A stretch of 64,000 nucleotides of DNA from Cohnella herbarum. GTDB taxonomy: Bacteria > Bacillota > Bacilli > Paenibacillales > Paenibacillaceae. Made by a program: the position numbers and the translations under genes. The stretch lies in contig NZ_CP051680.1 of assembly GCF_012849095.1 (NCBI RefSeq), positions 930,001-994,000 on the forward strand, read 5' to 3'. Below, piece after piece: positions 16,969 to 25,500 of this stretch (positions within the stretch are counted from its first letter, which is position 1; each line of letters starts with the position of its first letter). The notes below the pieces were generated by a model that made no database searches, was not told the origin of the DNA, and saw only the letters and a program-made list of their open reading frames with translations.

Positions 16969-17603
16969 CGGAACAACGTTTATCAGGCCAAGACCAAGGG
17001 CCTACAAGATGGGTTGTCGGTATTACCGGCGCTAGCGGTGCCATCTACGGAATTACGCTCTGCCGCCAATTGCTTCAATCGGGTTTACATGTGCATCTAG
17101 TCATCTCCGACGCGGGTTGGAGGGTGTTGAAGGAAGAGCTGGGCTGGGATGCTTCCCATCGGTTGGACGGTTTGAATCAACATTTCGAAAATGCGGTTTC
17201 GGAAGGGCGGATGACTTATCATCCGCTTAACGACATTGGCGCCAGTATCGCAAGCGGCTCATTCCGATGCGAAGGCATGGTCATTATCCCATGCTCTATG
17301 GGTTCTCTATCCGCCATTGCCAACGGGTCGTCGAATAATTTGCTGACTCGGGCGGCGGACGTCATGCTGAAGGAAGGCCGGCCATTGCTGATCGTTCCAA
17401 GGGAAACGCCGCTGCATGCGATCCATTTGGAAAACATGCTCAAACTAGCCCGCCTAGGAGTACGGATGATTCCGGCAATGCCTGCGTTCTATAACGGACC
17501 ACAGACTTTGGAGGATATCGTAAACTTCTTGGTCGGCAAAGTTATGGATAGCATGGGCATTGAACATAATCTATATAAAAGATGGGGACAACCCAATGAA
17601 TAA
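16962..17603 (+). CDS. ubiX: Flavin prenyltransferase (UbiX family)
   Basis: Makes prenylated FMN, the cofactor for UbiD-type decarboxylases. The FMN-binding opening VVGITGASGAIYGITLC, the stretch PCSMGSLSAIANGSSNNLLTRAADV and the basic substrate-phosphate region are intact. 213 aa with an N-terminal extension of ~15 residues. No ubiD partner is in the window. In the futalosine pathway UbiX/UbiD-like proteins are thought to decarboxylate the naphthoate ring, which fits the neighbours. It overlaps the genes before and after it. Confidence 0.92.
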   Translation: MVTEQRLSGQDQGPTRWVVGITGASGAIYGITLCRQLLQSGLHVHLVISDAGWRVLKEELGWDASHRLDGLNQHFENAVSEGRMTYHPLNDIGASIASGSFRCEGMVIIPCSMGSLSAIANGSSNNLLTRAADVMLKEGRPLLIVPRETPLHAIHLENMLKLARLGVRMIPAMPAFYNGPQTLEDIVNFLVGKVMDSMGIEHNLYKRWGQPNE

Positions 17604-18471
17604 TGGAATCGATCGGCCGATTAAGCTCGGTCGAATTTCTTATACGAACGCCTGGCCTGTATTTCATCATTTCGATCCGGATGCTCTCCAGTACCGAACG
17701 GAGGTGCATTCCGACATGCCTGCTACCCTCAACCGTAAGCTGAGAGCAGGAGAAATCGATATAGCGGCCGTTTCTTCATACGCTTATGGGATATCGTCGG
17801 AATCTTACTATTTGTTGCCTCAACTGTCCGTAAGCTCCTTCGGAAGAGTCCAATCGATCTTGCTTTTCTTGAAATCTCCGCTGGAGAAAGTGATTCATGG
17901 CAAGATTGCTCTTACGACGACTTCCGCGACTTCCGTTAACCTGCTTAAGATCATCATGGAGAAATTTTATGGAGGCAAGCCGATTTACGAGGATGCGGAG
18001 CCCTCGCTGGAGAAGATGCTCGAAAATGCCGACGCGGCGTTGCTCATAGGAGACCATGCGATTCGAGCTTCGTGGAGTAATCATGGTTATCGAGTGCTGG
18101 ATCTAGGCGAAGTATGGAACCTATGGACCGGTCAGTGGATGACGTACGCGGTTTGGGCCGTTCATAAGGATACGGCTCGTCGTTATCCGGAAGCGATACG
18201 AGGGATCTACGAAGGGCTGCTTGAGAGCAAAAGCATGTCCGCTCGCGACATGAATCCGATCATTGCGAAAGCAATGAGTCAAATCGGCGGAACGTCGGAA
18301 TATTGGCACAATTACTTCCGTAACTTATGCCATGATTTCGGAACGGAACAGAAAGCCGGACTTCAGCTTTATTTCCGGTATGCAAGAGAGCTTGGATTAA
18401 TGACGAACGAGATCGAGCTCTTGGAACTGCCTGATTCACGCGTTATTGATAACCTACCGAACCGCAGGTGA
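17596..18471 (+). CDS. mqnA: Chorismate dehydratase MqnA
   Basis: First enzyme of the futalosine menaquinone route, converting chorismate to 3-[(1-carboxyvinyl)oxy]benzoate. It is a periplasmic-binding-protein-like fold lacking a signal peptide; RISYTNAWPVFHHF at the N-terminus and ALLIGDHAIRA in the middle are typical. 291 aa from ATG 17596, overlapping ubiX by 8 bp; the longer frame from 17560 has no ribosome site. It indicates that menaquinone is not made through MenF/D here. mqnB, C, D and E are not in the window. Confidence 0.9.
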   Translation: MNNGIDRPIKLGRISYTNAWPVFHHFDPDALQYRTEVHSDMPATLNRKLRAGEIDIAAVSSYAYGISSESYYLLPQLSVSSFGRVQSILLFLKSPLEKVIHGKIALTTTSATSVNLLKIIMEKFYGGKPIYEDAEPSLEKMLENADAALLIGDHAIRASWSNHGYRVLDLGEVWNLWTGQWMTYAVWAVHKDTARRYPEAIRGIYEGLLESKSMSARDMNPIIAKAMSQIGGTSEYWHNYFRNLCHDFGTEQKAGLQLYFRYARELGLMTNEIELLELPDSRVIDNLPNRR

Positions 18472-18475
18472 ACTT

Positions 18476-19450
18476 ATGAAAATCATGCAACTCTACGCAG
18501 CTATGAAATCGGATTTGCAATCGATAGAAGACCAAATGGTTCAAACGGTTACCTCCGATCTGCCTATACTAAGCGAAACGTCGTTGCATTTGCTTAAGGC
18601 GGGAGGTAAAAGGATTAGACCTGTTTTCGTGCTTCTATCGGGCAAGTTCGGCGATTACTCGATCGATACGCTCAAAAAAGTAGCGGTGCCCTTGGAACTC
18701 ATTCATATGGCATCGCTCGTTCACGACGATGTCATCGATGATGCGGATACCCGCCGCGGGCAATTGACCGTTAAGTCGAAATGGGACAATCGAATCGCGA
18801 TGTACACGGGCGATTATATTTACGCGAAAGCTCTTATTGTCGTTTCGGATCTGGCAAAACCGAGAATCCATCAGATCTTATCCGGTGCGATGGTGCAAAT
18901 GTGCATCGGAGAGATGGAGCAGATTCGCGATTTCTTTAACGTGGAGCAAAGCGTTCGCAATTATTTGCGCAGGATCAGGCGGAAAACCGCCTTGCTCATC
19001 GCGATAAGCTGCCAACTCGGAGCGATGGCGACGGATGCGCCTGCCCGCACGAGTCATGCTTTATACCGCTTCGGCTACAACGTGGGAATGGCTTATCAGA
19101 TTATAGACGACCTTCTCGATCTTAGAGGTACCGAGAAAGCGATCGGCAAACCCCCGGGAAGCGATCTGCGTCAAGGGAATATCACTTTGCCCGTTCTGTT
19201 CGCGTTAGAGGATGATTCCCTTAAACCTCAGCTTCTAAAGGAAATTTATTCGATCAGGGACGGCGAGGGGCCTGCGAACTCCGCTCCCGCCGTTAAGCTG
19301 GTGCGTTCGAGTCGCGGCATTAAGCCGGCAGAGGACCTGGCGGATCGTTACATAGAGAAAGCGCTCAAAGCCCTGGAATCGCTGCCGGATATTCCGGCGA
19401 AGAGAAATTTGGCCGATATCGCTCGATTCGTGGCGAAACGAAGTTATTAA
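18476..19450 (+). CDS. hepT: Heptaprenyl diphosphate synthase component II
   Basis: Catalytic trans-prenyltransferase subunit that elongates farnesyl diphosphate with isopentenyl diphosphate. Both Asp-rich motifs are present: LVHDDVIDDADTRRG and QIIDDLLD, with KAGGKRIRP near the N-terminus for substrate phosphate binding. 324 aa from ATG 18476, preceded by AGGTG; the upstream in-frame ATG is inside mqnA. It pairs with hepS 3 kb upstream; as in B. subtilis menG lies between them, with three quinone genes added. Confidence 0.94.
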   Translation: MKIMQLYAAMKSDLQSIEDQMVQTVTSDLPILSETSLHLLKAGGKRIRPVFVLLSGKFGDYSIDTLKKVAVPLELIHMASLVHDDVIDDADTRRGQLTVKSKWDNRIAMYTGDYIYAKALIVVSDLAKPRIHQILSGAMVQMCIGEMEQIRDFFNVEQSVRNYLRRIRRKTALLIAISCQLGAMATDAPARTSHALYRFGYNVGMAYQIIDDLLDLRGTEKAIGKPPGSDLRQGNITLPVLFALEDDSLKPQLLKEIYSIRDGEGPANSAPAVKLVRSSRGIKPAEDLADRYIEKALKALESLPDIPAKRNLADIARFVAKRSY

Positions 19451-19529
19451 CGCCTCTCTTTTATGGTAAAATAGGGAATACGGTCTAAACAAACATACAA
19501 TGATCGATGCAACGAAAGGAGAGGCCTAG

Positions 19530-19973
19530 ATGGAAAGAACCTACTTAATGATTAAGCCGGACGGCGTGCAGCGGGGATTGATCGGCGAGATCGTCGGCAG
19601 ATTCGAACGCAAAGGATTAAAGCTGGTCGGAGCCAAGCTCATGAACGTTTCGTTGGAGCGCGCAGAGCGACACTACGCCGAACACAAAGGCAAAGATTTC
19701 TATGAAATGCTGCTTAAGTTTATAACGGCCGGTCCCGTATTCGCTATGGTTTGGGAGGGCGATCAGGCCGTGGGATTGTGCCGGGCGCTTATCGGCAAAA
19801 CCAATGCGCTTGAAGCAGCCCCGGGAACGATCCGTAGCGATTTCGCCATACATACGAACTTCAATTTGATTCACGGCTCGGATTCCCAAGATAACGCGGA
19901 GCGCGAGATCGGTATCTTTTTTACCGAAGAGGAATTGGTTCCTTACGACAAAGCGATTCAAGTGTGGATTTAA
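19530..19973 (+). CDS. ndk: Nucleoside diphosphate kinase
   Basis: Balances nucleoside triphosphate pools by moving the gamma phosphate through a phospho-histidine. The N-terminal [16 protein letters not shown] and the active-site NLIHGSDS with His115 are intact. 147 aa, normal. ATG 19530 follows GAAAGGAGAGG. An extended -10 TGGTAAAAT (19464-19472) upstream may give an extra promoter, though its -35 is weak. Confidence 0.97.
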   Translation: MERTYLMIKPDGVQRGLIGEIVGRFERKGLKLVGAKLMNVSLERAERHYAEHKGKDFYEMLLKFITAGPVFAMVWEGDQAVGLCRALIGKTNALEAAPGTIRSDFAIHTNFNLIHGSDSQDNAEREIGIFFTEEELVPYDKAIQVWI

Positions 19974-20038
19974 GCCGCGTCATATACGATTTTGAAGCTA
20001 ATTCCGGTTGATAACGATACAGGGGAGCGCGTAACGTC

Positions 20039-20860
20039 ATGGGAGACATTCGTGCCAATATAAGTGGCGGATTAAGCGTTTCGGAGGACGAGGATTTTGC
20101 TAAATTCATCGTTAACATCAAACGTCTGACATCCATCGATCTATCGCAATATAAAGAAAATCAAATGCGTCGAAGATTGACGACATTGCGGATGAAATAC
20201 GGTTATCAGAATTTTAACGAGTATTTCGCGGTGTTATCGAGCGATGCGAGATTGCGTAACGAGTTTCTAGATCGGATGACGATTAACGTTTCCGAGTTTT
20301 GGCGTAATCCTAATCGCTGGCAAGTGCTGATGGAGAAATTTCTGCCCGAGATGATGAAGAACTCTTCTCGCCTCAGTATCTGGAGCGCGGCTTGTTCAAC
20401 GGGAGAAGAGCCTTATACGCTCGCAATGATATTGGATTCCCTGGGAGCTTTGGAGCGGACGTCTTTGATTGCGACGGATATCGACGATGGCGTTCTCGCG
20501 AAAGCGAAAGAAGGCGTCTATCTGGAACGATCGTTGAGGGATGTTCCGGCAGCGTTCAAGAACAAATATTTTGCCGCAAGCGACGGTGCCTTCGCGGTGT
20601 CCGAACGATTGAAGAAAGCGATAAAATTGCAAAAACAAAACTTGCTTCTGGACAATTTCGGAGATCATTACGATCTGATCGTATGCCGGAACGTCATGAT
20701 TTATTTTACCGAGGAAGCGAAGCATATCTTGTACGGTAAATTCGCTCGAGCGCTTAAACCGGGCGGCTTATTGTTCGTCGGCAGCACCGAACAAATCTTC
20801 TCTCCCGGACAATACGGCATGGAGACGGCCGACACTTTTTTTTACCGCCGCGTGAATTAG
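20039..20860 (+). CDS. cheR: Chemotaxis protein methyltransferase CheR
   Basis: Uses SAM to methylate glutamates of chemoreceptors. It has an N-terminal helical domain (DFAKFIVNIKRLTSIDLSQY; RRLTTLRMKYGYQNFNEYF) and a Rossmann-type catalytic domain with SAM site IWSAACSTGEEPYTLAM, and NVMIYFTEEAK and LKPGGLLFVGSTE. 273 aa. It is located between ndk and aroC as in B. subtilis, far from other chemotaxis genes. No ribosome site is strong; GGGGAGC lies 8-14 nt before ATG 20039. Confidence 0.95.
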   Translation: MGDIRANISGGLSVSEDEDFAKFIVNIKRLTSIDLSQYKENQMRRRLTTLRMKYGYQNFNEYFAVLSSDARLRNEFLDRMTINVSEFWRNPNRWQVLMEKFLPEMMKNSSRLSIWSAACSTGEEPYTLAMILDSLGALERTSLIATDIDDGVLAKAKEGVYLERSLRDVPAAFKNKYFAASDGAFAVSERLKKAIKLQKQNLLLDNFGDHYDLIVCRNVMIYFTEEAKHILYGKFARALKPGGLLFVGSTEQIFSPGQYGMETADTFFYRRVN

Positions 20861-20920
20861 CGTATGTTACATAGGCTCCCAACCGATAATAAGGCTATTC
20901 GAGCCCACACGGAGGGAACC

Positions 20921-21082
20921 ATGGACAAACGCAAAGTCATTGCCGCGTACCGGCGAGGGTTGATTTCCGTGCAGGAATGCGCGCAGATATTAGGTTTAGA
21001 CAATGTGGAATTGCTCGGATATATGAGGGAATCTAAAGTGGTTCGTCAGAAAGCCGATAAGAAACAGTCCGTCCGTACATGA
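20921..21082 (+). CDS. Small basic protein, 53 aa, unknown function
   Basis: A 53-aa protein starting at ATG 20921 with GGAGGG 5-10 nt upstream. The middle (YRRGLISVQECAQILGLDNVELLGYM) looks like a short helix-turn-helix of the kind in small regulators, and the ends are Lys/Arg-rich. No named family is recognised with confidence. The 3' end of the coding region is itself part of the terminator hairpin (21064-21090), so the stop codon lies in the hairpin loop's 3' edge. Confidence 0.6.
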   Translation: MDKRKVIAAYRRGLISVQECAQILGLDNVELLGYMRESKVVRQKADKKQSVRT

Positions 21083-21096
21083 CGGGCTGTTTTCTT
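21064..21096 (+). terminator. Terminator overlapping the end of the 20921 gene
   Basis: ACAGTCCGTC (21064-21073) pairs with GACGGGCTGT (21081-21090), one wobble, followed by TTTCTTG. It separates the hep/ndk/cheR run from aroC. Confidence 0.82.
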
Positions 21097-21124
21097 GTCA
21101 AACGCTTTAACGCTGTACTATAAT
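21095..21124 (+). promoter_or_regulatory. Sigma-A promoter of the aroC operon
   Basis: TTGTCA (21095-21100), an 18-bp spacer and a perfect TATAAT (21119-21124). It lies directly after the preceding terminator and 61 bp before the aroC start. Confidence 0.78.
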
Positions 21125-21185
21125 GGTCAAAGATGTTCACGGCTAGCGTGGCTAATCGAGGCTTACCAATTGGGAGGAACCTGAG

Positions 21186-22355
21186 TTGAGTTTACGTTAT
21201 TTAACCGCGGGAGAAACGCATGGACCGCAGCTTACCGCAATTATCGAAGGATTACCTAGCAACCTGGAGCTGGATTTCGAGGCTCTTAATTTTCAATTGC
21301 AACGCCGGCAAAAAGGACACGGCCGCGGCCGCCGAATGCAGATCGAGACGGATACCGCTCAGATCGTCGGCGGAGTCAGACATGGCCGCACGACCGGTGC
21401 GCCTGTTGCGGTTATCGTGGAAAACAAAGATTGGAAACATTGGACTTCCGTAATGAACATTGAACCTGTCGAGGGAAGCGACGAAGCGAAACGCCGCGTG
21501 TTCCGTCCCCGTCCCGGACATGCCGATCTGAACGGCGGATTGAAGTATAATCTTAAAGACTTGCGTAACGTACTCGAGCGTTCGAGCGCTCGGGAAACGG
21601 CCGCGCGCGTCGCGGTAGGAGCGATTGCCCGTCAGTTGCTTGCTGCGTTCGGAATCAAGGTCGCGGGGCATGTCGTCTCGATAGGGGAAGTCGTGGCGGC
21701 AACGCCTAATCTTTCGATCGATGAGCTGATCTCCGTTACCGAGGAATCTCCGGTAAGAGTCGCGGACAAAGACGCCGAACAAAAAATGATAGAGTTAATC
21801 GACCGCATGAAATCGGAAGGCGATACGATCGGCGGAGTCGTCGAATGTATCATCACCGGATTGCCGGTCGGTCTGGGCAGCCATGTTCAATGGGATCGCA
21901 AGCTAGACGGAAGAATCGCGCAAGCGGTCGTTTCGATCAATGCTTTCAAAGGCGTCGAGGTCGGAATCGGGTTCGAAGCGGCGCGTATTCCCGGGTCCAA
22001 GGTGCATGACGAGATCTTGCATACGGCGGAAAAAGGTTTCCACCGCGCGTCCAATCGGGCGGGAGGATTCGAAGGCGGGATGACGACCGGCGAGCCGATC
22101 GTCGTGCGCGGCGTAATGAAACCGATCCCGACGTTATATAAACCGCTGGCGAGCGTGGATATCGACACGAAAGAGCCCTTCACGGCGCAAGTCGAACGTT
22201 CCGATGCATGCGCCGTTCCTGCTGCGAGCGTTGTCATGGAACATGTCGTGACTTGGGAAGTGGCCAAGGCGTTCTTGGAGAAATTCGGCGGTGACTCGAT
22301 CGAAGAAATTCGGGCGAACTTGGACAACTATATTCGCCAGGTCGAGGCATACTGA
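21186..22355 (+). CDS. aroC: Chorismate synthase
   Basis: Converts 5-enolpyruvylshikimate-3-phosphate to chorismate using reduced FMN (called aroF in B. subtilis). Motifs: [17 protein letters not shown] at the N-terminus, [21 protein letters not shown], and [11 protein letters not shown]. 389 aa, normal length. It starts with TTG at 21186, 8 nt after GGGAGG. It heads aroC-aroB-aroH, feeding trpE and aroH in the same cluster and mqnA upstream. Confidence 0.97.
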   Translation: MSLRYLTAGETHGPQLTAIIEGLPSNLELDFEALNFQLQRRQKGHGRGRRMQIETDTAQIVGGVRHGRTTGAPVAVIVENKDWKHWTSVMNIEPVEGSDEAKRRVFRPRPGHADLNGGLKYNLKDLRNVLERSSARETAARVAVGAIARQLLAAFGIKVAGHVVSIGEVVAATPNLSIDELISVTEESPVRVADKDAEQKMIELIDRMKSEGDTIGGVVECIITGLPVGLGSHVQWDRKLDGRIAQAVVSINAFKGVEVGIGFEAARIPGSKVHDEILHTAEKGFHRASNRAGGFEGGMTTGEPIVVRGVMKPIPTLYKPLASVDIDTKEPFTAQVERSDACAVPAASVVMEHVVTWEVAKAFLEKFGGDSIEEIRANLDNYIRQVEAY

Positions 22356-23470
22356 TGGCGGCCGGAACGAGAGAGTTAACGGTAGATCTGGGAGAACGTT
22401 CTTATCCGATTATTATCGGTACAGGTTTGATCGCTCAGACGGGAAAGTATTTTCTGGATCGCGGATTTCCCATTAAATCTCCGATCCTGCTCATAACGGA
22501 CAGTTCAGTCGTGGACTTGTATGCAGAGAAGGTTGAAGAGTCCCTTGCTGCGGCTGGATACTCGGTTACTACGGCTGTCGTACCGTCAGGCGAAAGCTCG
22601 AAATCTCTTGAAATGCTGGACGAACTGGTCGGCGCGGCTTTGCAAGCGGGATTGGATCGCAAGTCGACCGTCATCGCGTTGGGCGGGGGAGTCGTTGGCG
22701 ATCTTGCGGGTTTCGTGGCAGCCTCTTACATGCGCGGAGTACGGTTCGTTCAAATGCCGACGACGATCCTGGCGCATGACAGCAGCGTCGGAGGGAAGGT
22801 CGCAGTTAACCACCGCCTAGCGAAAAATATTATCGGAGCGTTCCATCAACCGGAGTTCGTGCTTTACGATTTGGATACGCTAGCGAGCCTCCCGATGAGA
22901 GAAGTTCGCGCCGGACTGTCAGAGGTCATCAAACATGGACTGATCTGGAATGAAGAGTTCGTCAAATGGTGCGATACGAACGCCTCGGCTTTGCTTGCAT
23001 TAGAACCTGAAGCTCTCGGTTACGCTTTGTACGAGGGCTGCAAGGTCAAATCTATCGTCGTCTCGCGTGACGAACGCGAGAACGATTTGCGCGCGATCCT
23101 AAACCTCGGCCACACGATCGGCCACGCTTTAGAGGCGGTCGGCGGTTACGGCGAATTGCTCCATGGCGAAGCGATCGCCATCGGAATGGTCGGATCGGCA
23201 AGATTGGCGGCGAAGTTCGGCTATTCTCCGGACATTGCCGTGGAGACGGAACGAATTTTTCGGAAATTCGGTCTTCCCGTCCGTATTCCATCTAGCTTAA
23301 GTACGGATGAAATCATGAGCGCGATGCTTCACGATAAGAAGTTCTCGGAAGGAAAGATGGTGTTTGTCGTTCCTACGGCCATCGGAAGCGTGGAAATACG
23401 CAATGATGTACCATCCGCGTGGGTTACGGAAATTGTCGACGGATTAAGAGAAGGGGATGAACAGCCATGA
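22355..23470 (+). CDS. aroB: 3-dehydroquinate synthase
   Basis: NAD- and zinc-dependent cyclisation of DAHP to 3-dehydroquinate, the second shikimate-pathway step. Visible are the NAD-binding PSGESSKS and GGGVVGDLAGFVAA, and the zinc-site stretch NLGHTIGHALEA with following LLHGEAIAIGM. 371 aa. The start codon shares its first base with the aroC stop (TGATG). Confidence 0.97.
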   Translation: MAAGTRELTVDLGERSYPIIIGTGLIAQTGKYFLDRGFPIKSPILLITDSSVVDLYAEKVEESLAAAGYSVTTAVVPSGESSKSLEMLDELVGAALQAGLDRKSTVIALGGGVVGDLAGFVAASYMRGVRFVQMPTTILAHDSSVGGKVAVNHRLAKNIIGAFHQPEFVLYDLDTLASLPMREVRAGLSEVIKHGLIWNEEFVKWCDTNASALLALEPEALGYALYEGCKVKSIVVSRDERENDLRAILNLGHTIGHALEAVGGYGELLHGEAIAIGMVGSARLAAKFGYSPDIAVETERIFRKFGLPVRIPSSLSTDEIMSAMLHDKKFSEGKMVFVVPTAIGSVEIRNDVPSAWVTEIVDGLREGDEQP

Positions 23471-23835
23471 GCGTAAGGGGAATCCGTGGAGCGATTACGG
23501 TTGAGTTAAACGAAGAAGGCCCGATTCTGGACGCGACGATCGAGTTGTTGAACGGAATCTTGGAAGTGAATCATTTCGATCCGGAAGATATTGCGAGCGT
23601 ATTTATTACGGTTACTCAGGATCTGGATGCTACGTTCCCTGCTCGCGCCATTCGTCAGATGGCAGGCTGGGAGCTGGTTCCGCTGATGTGTTCTCTCGAA
23701 GTGCCCGTCAAAGGCAGCTTGGAAAAGTGCATCCGTCTCATGGTGCTCGTGAACACGGAAGCGTCCCAGAAAGAAATCCGCCATGTTTATCTGAACAGAG
23801 CGCAAGCTCTTCGCCCGGATCTCGCGGCTAAGTAA
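23467..23835 (+). CDS. aroH: Chorismate mutase, AroH class
   Basis: Trimeric monofunctional chorismate mutase that makes prephenate for phenylalanine and tyrosine. The active-site residues known from B. subtilis, Arg7, Glu78 and Arg90, are all at the same numbers here. 122 aa. It overlaps aroB by 4 bp and is the last gene before two terminators, so it is not simply continuous with trpE as in B. subtilis. Confidence 0.95.
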   Translation: MSVRGIRGAITVELNEEGPILDATIELLNGILEVNHFDPEDIASVFITVTQDLDATFPARAIRQMAGWELVPLMCSLEVPVKGSLEKCIRLMVLVNTEASQKEIRHVYLNRAQALRPDLAAK

Positions 23836-23864
23836 GGGGCTTTCTTAGGGTAGTGAGCAAGACC

Positions 23865-23902
23865 GGCAAGACCTTCATCATTAAACTAATCTTGCCCTTT
23901 TT
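23865..23902 (+). terminator. First terminator after aroH
   Basis: GGCAAGA (23865-23871) pairs with TCTTGCC (23890-23896), followed by CTTTTT. The loop is long (18 nt), so it may be weak. Confidence 0.6.
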
Positions 23903-23958
23903 GCTTTGGTTGGTTACTCTATATTCATATCGAACTTATTGTATAAAGCGTGAAGCAC

Positions 23959-23997
23959 ACGCCGTTTCTCTCTTCGGAGGGTAACGGCGTTTTTTTT
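23959..23997 (+). terminator. Second terminator after aroH
   Basis: Perfect 8-bp stem ACGCCGTT/AACGGCGT with a 15-nt loop, then eight Ts. It lies only 31 bp before the next gene, so that gene probably depends on a nearby promoter or on read-through. Confidence 0.88.
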
Positions 23998-24027
23998 GAT
24001 AATACACCTGATAAAGGAGCGAATGGA

Positions 24028-24654
24028 ATGTCCCTCTCGGCAGTTGAAAAAGAGTACAAACAGTTGTTGGATGATCAGATGCGTCAAGCGACCGGGATGC
24101 GTTTGGAGCAGTTGAAGAAACAGGGGGAAGGAGAGCGCAAGCTGCTGATGGACATTATATGGCCAGTACGGAAAACGTTCAAAGGCTTAATTTTGGAAAA
24201 GGAAATCGTGACGCTAACGGGCGTTAAAGCTTATATTGACGCATTTGAAGAAGCATTTCGATTAGGCTTCGAGGGAGAAGGATTTGTATCGCATGCGGAG
24301 TCCATCACTCGGCCACGGTTCGATTTCGAGAAGCTAAAGATTCGTTCAATGGTTGCGTACGGTATCAAATATACACCTTTCACCTACGACGAAATGGACA
24401 AGAAACCGGAACAATGCAGAAGAAATCTATACGAGATATATGGCAGGCTTGGCGCGAATGCCGGATCAGTCTCCTATCAAACTGTTTCTTTATACGAACG
24501 AGAGGTAATTAGATATGCAATGTACTTGTGTCGCCCTATTCGTATGAGCGATGTTAGGGAATGTTTGCAGAAGGGACCAGAATTCTGTAGAGACATACTT
24601 CGGAAACTGGAAGCGAAACAATTAATTTCGTCCTCTACACGGGGGACTATCTAG
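24028..24654 (+). CDS. Protein of unknown function between aroH and trpE
   Basis: A 208-aa soluble, charged, mostly helical protein not recognised as any named family. ATG 24028 lies 8 nt after AGGAG (24015-24019), which favours it over the longer frame from 23950 that runs through a terminator. The C-terminal third (PIRMSDVRECLQKG... DILRKLEAKQL) could be a winged-helix DNA-binding domain; this is a guess. Codon use is AT-richer than the neighbours (AGA, ATA, TTA), and it interrupts an otherwise conserved aroH-trpE junction next to a repeat array, consistent with later acquisition. Confidence 0.6.
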   Translation: MSLSAVEKEYKQLLDDQMRQATGMRLEQLKKQGEGERKLLMDIIWPVRKTFKGLILEKEIVTLTGVKAYIDAFEEAFRLGFEGEGFVSHAESITRPRFDFEKLKIRSMVAYGIKYTPFTYDEMDKKPEQCRRNLYEIYGRLGANAGSVSYQTVSLYEREVIRYAMYLCRPIRMSDVRECLQKGPEFCRDILRKLEAKQLISSSTRGTI

Positions 24655-24715
24655 GAATCACGAGTATGTTTTAGAAGAAGATGCCAGTAAAGTTCTATGG
24701 TAGATGAGGAACACC

Positions 24716-25095
24716 AAATAGAGCGGCTGTGTCGCTTTAAATCGAGCGAAGAGGCACCGTGGGAGCAAATAGAGCGGCTATGCCGCTCTAAATCGAGCAA
24801 AGAGGCACCGTGGGAGTAAATAGAGCGGCTACGCCGCTTTAAATCGAGCGAAGAGGCACCGTGGGAGCAAATAGAGCGGCTATGCAGCTTTAAATCGAGC
24901 AAAGAGGCACCGTGGGAGTAAATAGAGCGGCTACGCCGCTTTAAATCGAGCAAAGAGGGACCTTGGGAGGAAATAGAGCGGCTGTGCCGCTTTAAATCGA
25001 GCGAAGAGGCACCTTGGGAGGAAATAGAGCGGCTGTGCCGCTTTAAATCGAGCAAAGAGGGCCTTGGGAGGAAATAGAGCGGCTAATCCGCTTGG
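24716..25095 (+). repeat. Tandem array, 51-bp period, seven full units plus a partial
   Basis: Units start AAATAGAGCGGCT at 24716, 24767, 24818, 24869, 24920, 24971, 25022 and 25072 (the last step is 50). Each unit carries a hairpin-forming AGCGGC-TAT-GCCGCT and then TAAATCGAGC and GAGGCACC. Compensatory changes in some hairpin arms are not consistent. The array lies 180 bp before the trp promoter. It is open as 17-residue repeats on the minus strand only because 51 is a multiple of three. Confidence 0.95.
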
Positions 25096-25277
25096 AGCCT
25101 GTAGTTGTAGTCACCAACGGCATTTAGTTAGTTAAGTAACGATACCCGATACAGAGACGAATAGTCAAAAGTAGAGTAGGCAGAGTATTAAATGGATCGA
25201 ATGGACCGATGCACAGGAGAGAGATTCGATGAGCGGAGGAGATGAGCGAACAAGCTACATTTTCCGATAAAAGCGTG

Positions 25278-25307
25278 TTGACGATCATTGTGAAGGGATG
25301 CTATATT
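25278..25307 (+). promoter_or_regulatory. trpE: Sigma-A promoter of the trp operon
   Basis: TTGACG (25278-25283), an 18-bp spacer and TATATT (25302-25307). Transcription from about 25314 would give a ~290-nt leader before trpE containing the TRAP site and a terminator. Confidence 0.72.
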
Positions 25308-25367
25308 AAGATACATATTACGCAGAGCGGAACGGTCGGCCACAGGGACGGCAACTTACGCGGATGC

Positions 25368-25403
25368 GAGCCTAGCAGAGATGAGAAGAGATGAGCGGAG
25401 TAG
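25368..25403 (+). promoter_or_regulatory. TRAP-binding site and antiterminator strand in the trp leader
   Basis: NAG triplets start at 25368, 25373, 25378, 25383, 25388, 25393 and 25398 (GAG, TAG, GAG x5), each separated by exactly 2 nt, plus an abutting TAG at 25401. This is the pattern bound by TRAP. Within it, GCAGAGATG (25375-25383) is perfectly complementary to CATCTCTGC (25471-25479), the 5' arm of the downstream terminator. Bound TRAP would therefore block the antiterminator and allow termination when tryptophan is plentiful. Confidence 0.85.
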
Positions 25404-25469
25404 CCGGTTCATTGGGCGCAGCATGATTATGCGCGCGATGGAGGCGTAACTTAACTTATCGATCGATAC

Positions 25470-25500
25470 GCATCTCTGCGACTAGCAGGGGTGCTTTTTT
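25470..25500 (+). terminator. trp leader attenuator terminator
   Basis: GCATCTCTGC (25470-25479) pairs with GCAGGGGTGC (25485-25494), two wobbles, loop GACTA, then TTTTTT. The 5' arm competes with the TRAP-covered antiterminator strand. Confidence 0.88.

Noticed and set aside
24651..25055. Minus-strand frame encoding 17-residue repeats (LDLKRHSRSI type)
   Set aside because: The 51-bp period is a multiple of three, so a frame stays open through the array. No ribosome site and no non-repeat domain support a gene.
24716..25095. CRISPR array
   Set aside because: There are no variable spacers between the repeats; the whole 51-bp unit is repeated. No cas genes are present.
24716..25095. Giant TRAP-binding region, as each unit has TAG and GAG triplets
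   Set aside because: Triplets are spaced by 4 nt or more and out of the 5-nt register, and the array lies upstream of the trp promoter.
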